Shown here in pieces: positions 22,086 through 32,673 of a stretch of DNA of 64,000 bases. Position 1 is the first letter of the stretch. Every line of letters begins with the position of its first letter. This DNA comes from Amyelois transitella. Lineage: Eukaryota; Arthropoda; Insecta; Lepidoptera; Pyralidae. Below the pieces are notes generated by a model. It was not told where the DNA came from. It searched no databases and saw only the letters and a list, made by a program, of their open reading frames with translations. The translations under genes were made by a program, and so were the position numbers. Where the stretch lies: positions 6,820,001 through 6,884,000 of the forward strand of contig NC_083536.1 of assembly GCF_032362555.1 (NCBI RefSeq). The letters are read 5' to 3'.

Positions 22086-23409
22086 CTATTCTGTCAAGAA
22101 AGTAGCAGGAAAAGATCAATAATACACAAACTGTTTGTTATTCATCCAAATTTATTTTATCACCTTCAAAATATGCTCCTTTAGAAACGATACACTTACG
22201 CCAGCGAATAATCCAATCATCAAAACATTTTTTAAACGCTGTTTCCGGAATTGAGGTCAGTTCTCGCCGCGAATTCTCTTTTATGTCTTCTACCGATTGA
22301 AAACGGGTGCCACGAAGTGGTAATTTGAGTTTAGGAAAAAGAAAAAAGTCAGCTGGAGCCATATCTGGTGAATATGGTGGTTGCTCGATGGTATTTGTTG
22401 AGTGTTTGGTTAAAAATTCGTTCACAATGATGGCCTTGTGCGAAGGTGCATTACCATGGTGCAAAATCCAAGAATTTTCTTTCCACAAATCTGGCCTTTT
22501 TCGTCGGATTTGCTCTCTTAAACGCCGCATAACACTCAAATAATATTCCTTATTTACCGTTTGACCTTCCGGCAAGAATTCCGAGTGCACAACACCGCGA
22601 TAGTCAAAGAAAACAGTCAACATGACTTTGACTTTTGAACGACTTTGGCGTGGTTTTTTCGGTTTCGGTTCAGTTGGAAGGCGCCACTCCGAAGCTTGTT
22701 GACTAGTTTGCATGTCAAACTCGTAAACCCACGTCTCGTCACCAGTAACAATGCGTTTCATGAATGTTGGGTCGGAATTGACTCGTTCTAGCATGTCCTC
22801 AGCGACTCTCATGCGATTGAGTTTTTGAAAAAAATTCAGGTCTTTTGGGACTAGCCGAGCGGCAACATGTTTCATACCCAAATTATTAGTTAAAATGGTA
22901 CCGATCGACTCGTGAGATACAGAAAGTTCGGTGGCTATCTCTCTCAAAGTTGAATGAGGATTTTCAGTCACTATTTCCTTCACTTTTGCGATGTTAACTT
23001 CAGTTGCAGACGTTGATGGCCTACCAGAGCGAGGCAAATCTTCCATCACATCTCGACCGCTTTTGAACGCTTTGTACCACTCATAAGCACGAGTTTTTGA
23101 TAAAGTCGATTCACCGTAAGCCTTCTGTAACATTTTCAGTGACTCCGAACACGATATTCCATTGGCAATGCAAAATTTAAGACAAACTCTTTGTTCGATG
23201 TTTTTTTTATCCATTATGAAATTAGCAATACACACTAGATATGATATAACTAAAATAGCACTGTATTTAATGTAAACAACAGATGCAACTCAAACTCCGC
23301 GCCAAAATGGAAAACAGTTGTGCCAATCTAACAACAACAAAAAAAAACAAAAATTTGAATTTGGAACCATAAATAAATAATCCATTCCCGATACTTTTCT
23401 GACTGAATG
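22086..23409 (-). mobile_element. mariner M1, inserted in D1-adjacent sequence
   Basis: 1324 bp with TA on both sides (22084-22085, 23410-23411) and mariner ends. The related sequence at 28861-28880 reads straight through the site (GGTATATGTACTAG), an empty site proving that this is a true insertion. Confidence 0.95.
22138..23214 (-). pseudogene. mariner M1 transposase, full frame but catalytic Asp replaced
   Basis: 358 residues from ATG 23214 (MDKKNIEQ, one extra Lys relative to copy 1). The frame is uninterrupted. The second catalytic residue is changed: HHGNAPSH instead of HHDNAPSH (Asp254Gly), which should abolish cleavage. First and third Asp remain. Diagnostic residues are Ile in KFCIANG and Gly in SIGTIL. 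The mirror copy at 59363-60439 is the same. Confidence 0.92.
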
Positions 23410-24213
23410 TATGTACTAGAATTTGGGCTATATTCCAGCTTTCTTATGGTTACGTACTAGTGTTAGTTAAGTCTATGTAATCAATATTATTATTAGAGAA
23501 TAACATGAATCCCTATTGAAACTTGTAGATGTAATTGGACAACCGCTGCCTACTTAAGGATTTCATAGGTATGTATGTAACACAGAATATCAATACCATA
23601 CTTTGAGTTTGTAAGTAAATTAAGTGTGTAGTCGTCCTAATAACAATATGCAGACATGTAAATGCAATATAATAAAAATTATGTCTAAGCATTAGCGGAT
23701 GTGCTTTGTAGAATGACGATGATCGAATATCAAAGTAAGTTTTGTAACAAAATACATAATTTGTTTATATCGATCTCTCATCCGCCGTGTGGTTCCTGGC
23801 ACCAATGAAAAATATGCCCTCTCCATCTCTTTCCCATGGATGTCGCAAGAGGCGAGTAAGAAATAGGCTTCAGCGTGGTCTGTCAGCCTTTCAAGGTTGT
23901 TGGCTCTGTCTACCCCGTCAGGGATGTAGACGTGATTATATGGATGGATGGACTATTTCTCATTAGAGCGTGTTCCTGGTTGCATCCTCAAGGGTATGGC
24001 TTGGGAGCCCGGGGTCCGCTACATTTTGTTTATACCAATATTAAATGTTTCTCAAAGCTTTCAACGCATACATTTTACATTAAAACCTTATTCATGAATT
24101 TCTTCATTTTAATCTAAATGTCTCCATCGTTCTCATAAATTATATAATCTATATTTTGAAAAAATTGTGGGCTCTGTCTACCCCAAAAGAGATATGGGCG
24201 TGATTATACATAA
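23410..24213 (+). repeat. D-adjacent non-coding sequence shared with 28876-29732
   Basis: Non-coding. It matches the sequence following D2 with an 18-bp deletion near 23460 and a roughly 50-bp deletion near 24117. Both copies include the same SINE, so the segment was duplicated after the SINE arrived. Homology stops at 24213. Confidence 0.8.
23792..23948 (+). mobile_element. SINE copy S2
   Basis: Starts CCGTGTGGTTCCTGGCACC and contains CATCTCTTTCCCATGGATG and GGCTCTGTCTACCCCGTCA, ending in an ATGGATGG tail. Diverged from the 4979-5240 copy and lacking its middle part. A separate short fragment of the family (GGGCTCTGTCTACCCC) is at 24168-24213. Confidence 0.75.
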
Positions 24214-24378
24214 TAGGGAAGATGCAAATATGATATTTATGAAAATTTTACGTATAAAATGTTAAAAAAATATAAAAGAAGGACTTCTTCAACGTTTTAA
24301 ATTATGTTGATTTTGAGCAATTATTACGAATTCAAATTACGTTAAACGAAACGCATTTCAAAATACCAATCAGCGTTC

Positions 24379-24390
24379 AGTGACGTCACT
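24379..24390. promoter_or_regulatory. CRE-like palindrome upstream of the SWIM/YqaJ gene
   Basis: AGTGACGTCACT is a perfect 12-base palindrome containing the CREB/ATF core TGACGTCA, 77 bases upstream of the likely start codon. A regulatory role is inferred from motif and position only. Confidence 0.3.
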
Positions 24391-24466
24391 CGTGCTGTGT
24401 CAACTTTTAGAAGTTAACTTTGCGATTAATAGGCAGCAGTGCTTATTATTTACGTTTTTAATAAAA

Positions 24467-26143
24467 ATGGAAGTTAGATTTAATAAAACAGACTCCAAAA
24501 ATTTACCAAAAAAAATTTTTTGTCGTGAGTCCAGAGTTTTCAAGTGTAGAAATGAAAGGCACTCAATTAGTACAGTATGCATGAATGTTTTTAAACGTTG
24601 TTTGCATTTTATTCAGCAATTTCTAAACATAGCAGTTATATTTTAGCTCAACGAGATAATCTTACGGCGATAACGCAATCGGTTATGTGCAAATTAAAAC
24701 CGATGGAGAATTATGTACAGTGAAAAGTCGAGTTACTCCAGAGAACAAAGTACGAAAAGAAGGTTATCGTGTTACAGCTGTAATAAATGAAGCACAAAGC
24801 TTAGTTCTGTCCTGCCAATGTGAAGATTGTGCAGCTTCTGCAGGTAAAGTATTACGATATTAATGAATAATTAAACTGTTCAAAAAGAAGATTATTGTAA
24901 ATGCTATGAGGTATGGATTGTCATGACTAAAACTTTATCATATACAGGTGGGTGCAAGCATGCTGCTGCACTATTGCTATGGTTGCACAGAAGGTCTGTG
25001 CAGCCTCCAATTACGTCCGTCACATGCTATTGGAAGAAGTCGAAATTATCTACATGTGCTTCTGGAAAATCTTTCATAAAAGCCAAAGAAATGGGTCAAG
25101 TTTCAGTCAATCACAGTTTCTCTCAAGTAAGCAGCTTTTTTATTTAAAGAGATTGAAAAGAAGTTAAATGTGTGTTACAATAATAACTGCATATTTTTAG
25201 GTGGATATTTTAAAAGAATTTGTAGATGCTGTCAATAAAAAAGATTGTCGGGGAAGTATTCTCCGCTACTTTCAAGAAGACAAGCATTCATAAGGTGTGT
25301 TCAAGCTTGATTGGAAAGTTGGACTCGCCAGAATCATTTCTTGAAGCATTATCAAAGCAAATGACCACTGATAATATAAATATGGTATTTTCCACCACCA
25401 AACATCAAAGTGATTCACCAATGTGGTTTGAGTTGAGGTAAGTAGTAAGACTTCTAGCTTAGTTTTGTTTATTGTATTTATAACTAAAATACCATGAATA
25501 AAAAAAATATTTTGACTAAATAAACTCATTATCATACTCACATAACATAAACTTGATTGGCATATTAGCTGTATATAAGTTTATTTTTCTATTTTACAGG
25601 TACGGCAGAATTACTGGCTCAACTCTTTATGAAGCCGCTCACTGTAGAACTATAAATGGTTCCCTTCTGAACGCAATTATGGGAGAACATACAAAATTTA
25701 CTTCCATTGCGATGAGTAGAGGGAAAATACTAGAAAAAAAAGTTATCAAAGTAGTAAGCAAGAAAGAAAAGGTAAGTTCGGTGGTTTTTGTTTGTTTGAA
25801 TATTTTGAATAAAAGAAATTTGTAATGTTTGGTTCAAGGCTTTTGTAGTACATAATTAATATTTTTGTTTCTGCAATTCAGATTGAAATTGAAGAAGCTG
25901 GACTACTTCTTAATGCCGAGTATCCTATTTTTGGAGCAACACCTGACGGGCTTACTGAAAATTATACAGTAGAAGTCAAATTTCCTTCAACCGAATCTGC
26001 CATACTTTCCTATGTGAAAGAATAAAATAACACCAAAATGTTGTGTGCCATATGATAACAGCATTGTATCTGTAATGAATACTGCAAAGAAATTCTGGAT
26101 AGATGCTGTATTTCCGAAATTAAAAGATATATATAATATATAA
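24467..26143 (+). pseudogene. SWIM zinc finger plus YqaJ-type recombinase gene, multi-exon, broken
   Basis: Likely start ATG 24467 (MEVRFNKTD). Exon-like segments with GT/AG borders are 24647-24843, 24947-25126, 25201-25437, 25600-25771 and 25882 onward. The first two carry a SWIM motif (CQC…GGCKH) across the splice. The later ones carry YGRITGSTLYEAAHC, MSRGKILEKKV, FGATPDG and VEVKFPS, the Asp and E-x-K of a PD-(D/E)XK nuclease of the YqaJ/lambda-exonuclease type. Damage: the first exon runs into a stop, TAA near 25291 with a frameshift, TAA after YVKE near 26022, and a C-terminal remnant (NTAKKFWIDAVFPKL) in another frame to 26143. Genes of this make-up are common in insect mobile elements. 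Three copies are in the window. Confidence 0.72.
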
Positions 26144-27688
26144 GCACATTTTTTTGTTTTTCAAATATTTCATAAATTTATTAAATAAAACTATGCTTCG
26201 AAAATATTGTTTTTTATTCAATTTTAATTAAAGGTGATTCACAAGTGGACAACAAATGATTATACTATAGTCTAATTGGGGTATTAGAAAATGATCTACA
26301 CAGGCATTTGGAAACTTTGTTGAAGTAGATGGACACATGCACAAAACATGAGTCAACACGACTTTTTATTCGATTTTTTTCGGTATTATTGTGATCACTT
26401 GATGTGTATGGATATTCCATTTTAAATTATTACAAAAAACTTAGTGGAAAGCTTCGATCAACTATAAACAACTAGATAAACAGTTCCGAGCAAAATAAAA
26501 CAAAATATCGTCCTCACCTCAATGCGTAATTATTATTACGCATATTACTTCGACTATTTGACAAAGTCCTATGTCCAAAAACAAGTGTATTGAAAATTGA
26601 ACCTTAAATGTTTTATAATAAGGCACGCAATCCTTAATAAACGTAGTTTGGTGTGACATGGTATTAACTCAATGTTTCATTTAGAACAAAGAGGCTAGTG
26701 GAGTGGCTTTGTTATTTTAAAATGTTTACCTTCACACACTTTAACATTTTGATACGAAATGCGTTGCAATAAAAATTATCTATTGGATGTTAGAAGGAGT
26801 TTGTTTGGGTGTATGAGTGTTTGAATGTCTGTGATTATGTGTCGATTTGGATGTAAGTAGTTTATTTTTTACTTTAAATGTAGTTCTTATGTTTTTTGTC
26901 GACTTCTGTGGCCTAATGATCATCTTGCCTGACTGCCAAGTCGGAGGTCTCGGGTTCGATCCCGATTAAAAAACTCTTCACCTCGGTATCTCGCTAAAAT
27001 AGAAATCCATTCATTCCTTATTATGGCGTTCTGCGGAAAACTGAAATACACGTAAATTGTGTGTTATTCTGTAAGGTTTTACTTGCGACTTCGTTGGCAT
27101 GTGATTAGAATTTACTAGATAGTCGTGTAATTGATGTTGTATCACCCCCTTAACAAATTTTACTTAATCGTTTTAACAGGTACCATTTTCAGATAACATT
27201 TCATATTTCCATTCACCTCATTAAATAATTAATCAACCGAACTAGTATCAAAATAAAAAATCATAAAAAATAAAACAAAGCGACAACTTTATGTTCCTAG
27301 GCGAGCATCATGAAGCGCGGCGACAAAACTATATTTGTTTCGTTTACTCTTTTATATTTGTTGACCGCAAGAAAGAGATAGGCGCGGATAGTGCTAAATG
27401 CCGAGTACCGTTAAGTTTTAAATATTTAATAAAATGATTTGATAGAAAATCAACAGCTAACTTATACTATTAAGTGCGATTACTTTAAAACTGAATTGTA
27501 CTTAAATGAAATAGGAAACGCTATCCTTTTTGAGCGCAATTCTTGGACAATTTTTACACTTTTTAACAGAGCACTTTGTTATTGTGCGACGTTGTCACTC
27601 GTGGACGGACGAAACGAGACTAGCCGAGAACTTTACTCACTTGAGCGTTGAGTAGAGTTTTGCCGCGGACACTTTTTTAGTCATTGCA
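26144..27688. other. non-coding stretch between SWIM/YqaJ gene and tRNA-like repeat
   Basis: AT-rich with no convincing gene. It contains AATGCGTAATTATTATTACGCATATT, a small inverted repeat near 26521, and the tRNA-like head at 26910-26968. The open frame at 27439-27651 has no recognisable features. Confidence 0.4.
26910..26968 (+). repeat. tRNA-derived SINE-like head
   Basis: GTGGCCTAATGATC resembles a tRNA A box and GGTTCGATCCC is a good B box, spaced as in a tRNA. No complete cloverleaf or 3' end is visible, so this is a tRNA-derived repeat rather than a tRNA gene. Copies at 40670-40728 and 55609-55667. Confidence 0.5.
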
Positions 27689-27888
27689 TTCGAATGCAAT
27701 GATGACCCTCGTGACATAGTGGTTAACAAGTCTGCCCGTAACTTGAGGTCTCGGGTTCGATCACAACTGAATTAAGATATACATTTAAGTATCTGGATCT
27801 GGGATTTATATATTCTGCTTACATTAGGATTCGATTCTATCTTCAAACCAAATGTTGGAGAATTTTAAAAAATAAATTGATAGTTGAC
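27689..27888 (+). repeat. tRNA-like repeat, outer copy, ending at D2
   Basis: Shares ATTCGAATGCAATGATGACC, GACATAGTGGTTAACAAGTC and GGTCTCGGGTTCGATC (B box) with 30439-30655. It ends GATAGTTGACAC where D2 begins. The 30439 copy continues uninterrupted past this point, so it looks like the empty site for the D2 element. Confidence 0.6.
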
Positions 27889-27891
27889 ACT

Positions 27892-28666
27892 AGTAGATGT
27901 TTATTGGGAATTCTGGGACACTTTTGTGTCCCAGAATTCCCAATAAACAAAATTCGATTCATTCTAAACACAAAACATTAGTCGAATGCACTCACCTGAC
28001 TCCATTATAAAATTGATAAGAATCACCCGCGAGCTCGTGGAAAGATCACACACCGAACACACTTTTTACACATAACTGTTCACCGGTTGGAAGCACCGTG
28101 GTTAGTAAGTTCCTGCGAGCCCTTGGTAAGATCACGCACCGATAACACTTCCTAATTCCTAACTGATGATCGGTTGAAAGCACCGTGGTAAGTAACTTTC
28201 TGCGAGCCCGTGGTAAGATCACGCACCGACCACACTTCCTAATTCCTAACTGATGATCGGTTGAAAGAACCATGGTAAGTAACTTTCTGCGAGCCCGTGG
28301 TAAGATCACGCACCGACCATACTTCCTAATTCCTAACTGATGATTGGCTGGAAGAAACCGTGGTAAGTAAACTTCCTGCGAGCCCATGGTAAGATCACGC
28401 ACCAACCACACTTCCTAATTCCTAACTGATGATTGGCTGGAAGAAACCGTGGTAAGTAAACTTCCTGCGAGCCCGTGGTAAGATCACGCACCAACCATAC
28501 TTCCTAATTCCTAACTGATGATTGGCTGGAAGAAACCGTGGTAAGTAAACTTCCTGCGAGCCCGTGGTAAGATCACGCACCAACCATACTTCCTAAGTTC
28601 ACTTTGTTTAACAATAATAGCAGAAACTTTAAATTATAAATAAACAGACCGACATTATATTATAAT
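27892..28666 (+). repeat. terminal-repeat-like unit D2 (7 tandem units)
   Basis: AGTAGATG start, perfect hairpin, then seven units of 87-89 bp between about 28019 and 28600. Each unit holds GCGAGCCCGTGGTAAGATCACGC-like and CTTCCTAATTCCTAACTGATGAT-like parts. It ends GACATTATATTATAAT. The inner 130 bp recur as D3 directly upstream of the capsid genes. There is no protein: the open frame on - (28046-28411) is only repeat translation. Confidence 0.8.
27898..27949. repeat. perfect terminal hairpin of D2
   Basis: A 24-bp perfect stem (27898-27921 with 27926-27949) around a TTTT loop. The arm reads TGTTTATTGGGAATTCTGGG then ACAC. Confidence 0.95.
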
Positions 28667-29262
28667 CTTAATAAATTATCACACACAACACAACATCACA
28701 ACTTAGTTCTTAGCAACAAAATGGTCTAATGTACGAACGAGTGAAATACGCAAAGTAAGCAGATACACAGTAATTAAGGGTGTTTACACACTTACTAAGT
28801 AAACACTTTTATATCAATTGTAATTTGTTTGAAAGACAAAACCACCTTCAGGTATGTACTCATAGGTATATGTACTAGAATTTGGGCTACATTCCAGCTT
28901 TCTTATGGTTACGTACTATTGCTATATCAAGCACCGTGTTAGTTAAGTCTACGTTATCAATATTATTATTAGAGAATAACATGAATCCCTATTGAAACTT
29001 GTAGATGTAATTGGACAACCGCTACCTACTTAAGGATTTCATAGGTATGTATGTAACACAGAATATCAATACCATACTTTGAGTTTATAAGTAAATTAAG
29101 TGTGTAGTCGTCCTAATAACAATATGCAAACATGCAAATGCAATATAATAAAAATTATGTTTAAGCATTAGCGGATGTGCTTTGTAGAATGACGATGATC
29201 GAATATCAAAGTAAGTTTTGTAACAAAATACATAATTTGTTTATACCGATCTCTCATCCGCC
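28667..29262 (+). other. non-coding sequence next to D2
   Basis: AT-rich, no gene. Homologous to 21884-22085 plus 23410-23791. Holds the empty site for mariner M1 at about 28870. Confidence 0.7.
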
Positions 29263-29420
29263 GTGTGGTTCCTGGCACCAATGAAAAATAGGACCTCTCC
29301 ATCTCTTTCCCATGGATGTCACAAGAGGCGAGAAAGAAATAGGCTTCAGCGTGGTCTGTCAGCCTTTCAAGGTTGTTGGCTCTGTCTACCCCGTCAGGAA
29401 TGTAGACGTGATTATATGGA
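29263..29420 (+). mobile_element. SINE copy S3
   Basis: Same insertion as S2 (23792), duplicated with its flanks. CCGTGTGGTTCCTGGCACC start and TCTGTCTACCCCGTCAGG near the end. Confidence 0.75.
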
Positions 29421-29869
29421 TGGATGGACTATTTCTCATTAGAGCGTGTTCCTGGTTGCATCCTCAAGGGTATGGCTTGGGAGCCCGGGGTCCGCTACAT
29501 TTTGTTTATACCAATATTAAATGTTTCTCAAAGCTTTCAACGCATACATTTTACATTAAAACCTTATTCATGAATTTCTTCATTTTAATCTAATTAATAT
29601 TGATTTTGAATGGGGTATGGTAATCATTATAAATCCTATGTCTCCATCGTTCTCATAAATTATATAATCTATATTTTGAAAAAATTGTGGGCTCTGTCTA
29701 CCCCAAAAGAGATATGGGCGTGATTATACATAATTATGTATGTATATCCTATATAAATCGGTTGAATAGTTTATGCGATAAAAATATTTTCTATTCATAA
29801 CAAACAATATTATCTTTGATGACTTGCTTTAGGAAAGAATTAGGCTAATAAGTTAGAATTCTCTTTGTA

Positions 29870-30290
29870 TATGATGGGCTATCAACTTGCCACTATTTGA
29901 ATCTCAATTCTATCATAACTTTTACAGTTAAATGTGACCTACAGTCTTTTCAAAACTGTTAGCTCTGTCTACCCCTGATTAATGGTTACTAACATAGTTT
30001 ATCCATTGTCAAAGACAACGACCAGGGTTGAAGACTTTTTTATGTTCAACCCACAATGTCTCTCCTAATGGATGTCGTAAAAGGCGACTAAGGGATAGGC
30101 TTACAAACTTGGGATTCTTTTTTAGGCGATGGGCTAGCAACCTGTCACTATTTGAATCTCAATTCTATCATTAAGCCAAATAGTTGAACGTGGCCATTCA
30201 GTCTTTTCAAGACTGTTGGCTCTGTCTATCCCGCAAGGGATATAGACGTGACCATATGTATGTATGTGTATGTACCTACAATGTCTCATA
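29870..30290 (+). mobile_element. two SINE copies in tandem (S4)
   Basis: A 5'-truncated diverged copy (about 29870-29992, GATGGGCTATCAACTTGCC to GCTCTGTCTACCCCTG) is followed by a longer copy (about 30062-30290, GGATGTCGTAAAAGGCGAC to an ATGTATGTATGT tail). The second is close to the 4979-5240 SINE. 29421-29869 between S3 and S4 is non-coding. Confidence 0.7.
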
Positions 30291-30438
30291 CAAGAAGAAC
30301 AACATCCAATGACCTCCCCCTTAATCACCTCTTACAATGCCTGCAGGCAGATATTGGATGGTGTTATTCTACTCTGTCAGCACCACACGATTCCTGATAT
30401 AAAATATTATTCTTGTACAGTAAATTATGTAGTCATCA

Positions 30439-30655
30439 TATTCGAATGCAATGATGACCCTCGTGACATAGTGGTTAACAAGTCTGACCGTAACTTTTGG
30501 TCTCGGGTTCGATCACAACTGAATTAAGATATAATTTTTTTTTTCACATTTAAGTTTCTGGATTTGGAATTTATATATTCTGCTTACATTATGATTCGAT
30601 TTTATCTTCAAACCAAATGTTGGAGATAAGTATTTTAAAAAATAGATTGATAGTT
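30439..30655 (+). repeat. tRNA-like repeat, inner copy
   Basis: Homologous to 27689-27888 with B box GGTCTCGGGTTCGATC. It continues past GATAGTTGACTCT into unrelated sequence, so it preserves the unoccupied form of the D2 insertion site. 30656-31113 after it is AT-rich with an imperfect inverted pair (CGCGCTGCGCATGC / GTGCAGCGCGC). Confidence 0.6.
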
Positions 30656-31113
30656 GACTCTGTTATCATCTTTATTTAGTACTTGAATTATAAAAATTAA
30701 AATATTAATACATGTATCAGTTTGAACTACGTATTTTTATTTAATGTAAACCTAACTTTTTTATCAAGTATTAAAAAAATATATACCTTCACCGTTAGTT
30801 GTTAAGGTTCACATTAGTCTAAGATATTGATTATCAATAATTAAATTCAGAATCAACCTACGCTTGACCAATTTTTTTGATGAGCAAGTGATATTTTCTG
30901 TTTAAATAGTCAGGCAATGAAGAAAATTAAATTATTCATTGTGAGCGAACGATTATGACACAAAACATTTTGTGAAAGCCAAAATCGCGCTGCGCATGCA
31001 TTTTTGCTTGTAATATTAGTTGTGCAGCGCGCAAACTGTATGACATTTTGTACCATCTAGCGCAAAGTCTACACCACAGGATGTTGATTCCTATAAATAT
31101 AAGTATTTAAACA

Positions 31114-31645
31114 ATGGTAAGTTGTTTTATATATTTAATTGTTTATTATAGATATAAGATTGATTTGATGTTATTCTAAACTTGTGTTTTTTTACAGACG
31201 CCGCAATACGTAGATGATGTGACTGCGAATTCAGATAATGAAACATTTATTCCAGATTCTTTTGAACATGCTCAACGTCTATCAGATGGATTGAGTGAGG
31301 AATTATTTAAAATACAAGCTTTCGAAAAATCAAAATCAAAGCAAAGCATGAACAGAAGGTACCTGAAAATTTATTTCCTTATTATTGATTTAAATAAGAA
31401 GGGATAAACCATACAGATTGAGCTAGCCCCATAGTAAGTGGTAAACTTGTGTCGCAGGATAAGTACTAACCTAACGATACTATAATTTTTAATAAATCCC
31501 ACCCAGGTCAACCTGAAAAACACTATTTTTCCATGTTCCAGCCTGGTCGGGGATCAAACCCGTTTTATTAGAATTATTGTTATGTGTATTTTTATTTTTT
31601 GTTACAGACAACAGGATGCGATAGATCTTTCCAGATAGTGAAATA
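31114..31645 (+). pseudogene. geneB, 5' part (unrecognised family), copy 1
   Basis: A candidate gene with a TATA-like CTATAAATA (31091) and a start codon that is its own short exon: ATG 31114-31116 followed by GTAAGT. Exon 2 runs 31198-31358 and exon 3 starts 31608. The encoded protein contains ETFIPDSFEHAQRLSDGLSE followed by ELFKIQ. The 3' part (35400-35843 and 46730-47173) repeats the theme as LIPESF…SEELFKIQ, so the gene encodes two related motifs or is a duplicated exon. Exon 3 reads QQDAIDLSR then a stop; an alternative acceptor TTTCCAG at 31632 would lead into the second motif. The mariner at 31646 separates the halves. Function unknown. Confidence 0.5.
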
Positions 31646-32519
31646 CATTCAGTCAGAAAAGTATCGGGAATGGATTATTTATTTATGGTTCCAAATTCAA
31701 ATTTTTGTTTTTTTTTGTTGTTGTTAGATTGGCACAACTGTTTTCCATTTTGGCGCGGAGTTTGAGTTGCATCTGTTGTTTACATTAAATACAGTGCTAT
31801 TTTTAGTTATATCATATCTAGTGTGTATTGCTAATTTCATAATGGATAAAAACATCGAACAAAGAGTTTGTCTTAAATTTTGCAATGCCAATGGAATATC
31901 GTGTTCGGAGTCACTGAAAATGTTACAGAAGGCTTACGGTGAATCGACTTTATCAAAAACTCGTGCTTATGAGTGGTACAAAGCGTTCAAAAGCGGTCGA
32001 GATGTGATGGAAGATTTGCCTCGCTCTGGTAGGCCATCAACGTCTGCAACTGAAGTTAACATCGCAAAAGTGAAGGAAATAGTGACTGAAAATCCTCATT
32101 CAACTTTGAGAGAGATAGCCACCGAACTTTCTGTATCTCACGAGTCGATCCGTACCATTTTAACTAATAATTTGGGTATGAAACATGTTGCCGCTCGGCT
32201 AGTCCCAAAAGACCTGAATTTTTTTCAAAAACTCAATCGCATGAGAGTCGCTGAGGACATGCTAGAACGAGTCAATTCCGACCCAACATTCATGAAACGC
32301 ATTGTTACTGGTGACGAGACGTGGGTTTACGAGTTTGACATGCAAACTAGTCAACAAGCTTCGGAGTGGCGCCTTCCAACTGAACCGAAACCGAAAAAAC
32401 CACGCCAAAGTCGTTCAAAAGTCAAAGTCATGTTGACTGTTTTCTTTGACTATCGCGGTGTTGTGCACTCGGAATTCTTGCCGGAAGGTCAAACGGTAAA
32501 TAAGGAATACCAGTGGTAA
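31646..32519 (+). pseudogene. truncated mariner M2t and its transposase fragment
   Basis: Begins as a normal mariner after TA (31644-31645). The transposase starts at ATG 31842 (MDKNIEQ, with Asn in KFCNANG and Arg in SIRTIL) and holds the first catalytic Asp. At about 32509, after VNKEY, it breaks into a D-type tandem unit (TGGTAAGTAAACTTCC), ending in QW and a stop. Two catalytic residues and the 3' end are lost. The mirrored copy has the identical junction. Confidence 0.92.
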
Positions 32520-32641
32520 GTAAACTTCCTGCGAGCCCGTGGTAAGATCACGCACCAACCATACTTCCTAAGTTCACTTTGTTTAACAATAATAGCAGAA
32601 ACTTTAAATTATAAATAAACAGACCGACATTATATTATAAT
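32512..32641 (+). repeat. terminal-repeat fragment D3 at the capsid module
   Basis: One tandem unit plus the inner end of D (…ATAAACAGACCGACATTATA…), identical in type to 28537-28666 and in the same orientation. Homology to D2 stops at 32641; the capsid gene starts 33 bases later. Confidence 0.8.
32610..32616 (+). promoter_or_regulatory. candidate TATA box inside D3
   Basis: TATAAAT lies 58 bases before the first capsid ATG and faces it. Every D copy has the same box facing inward, so the terminal repeat may supply the promoter. Motif evidence only. Confidence 0.3.
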
Positions 32642-32673
32642 TATAATAAAAATATATTTGTATCAGTATAATA

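Noticed and set aside
23875-24117. 80-93-codon frames over SINE copies (23875, 29312, 37635, 43072 and mirrors)
   Set aside because: Translation of SINE and neighbouring repeat sequence.
26910-26968. possible tRNA gene
   Set aside because: B box is good and A box weak, but no complete acceptor stem or 3' end, and it sits in a dispersed repeat. Treated as tRNA-derived.
27439-27651. 70-codon frame repeated in the B blocks
   Set aside because: No recognisable domain, splice context or codon evidence; it recurs only because the block is duplicated.
28046-28411. 121-codon open frame on - through the tandem array, also at 41806 and in part at 54162 and 17969
   Set aside because: It is a translation of the 87-89-bp repeat; units of 89 bases shift frame and no start context or homology supports a protein.
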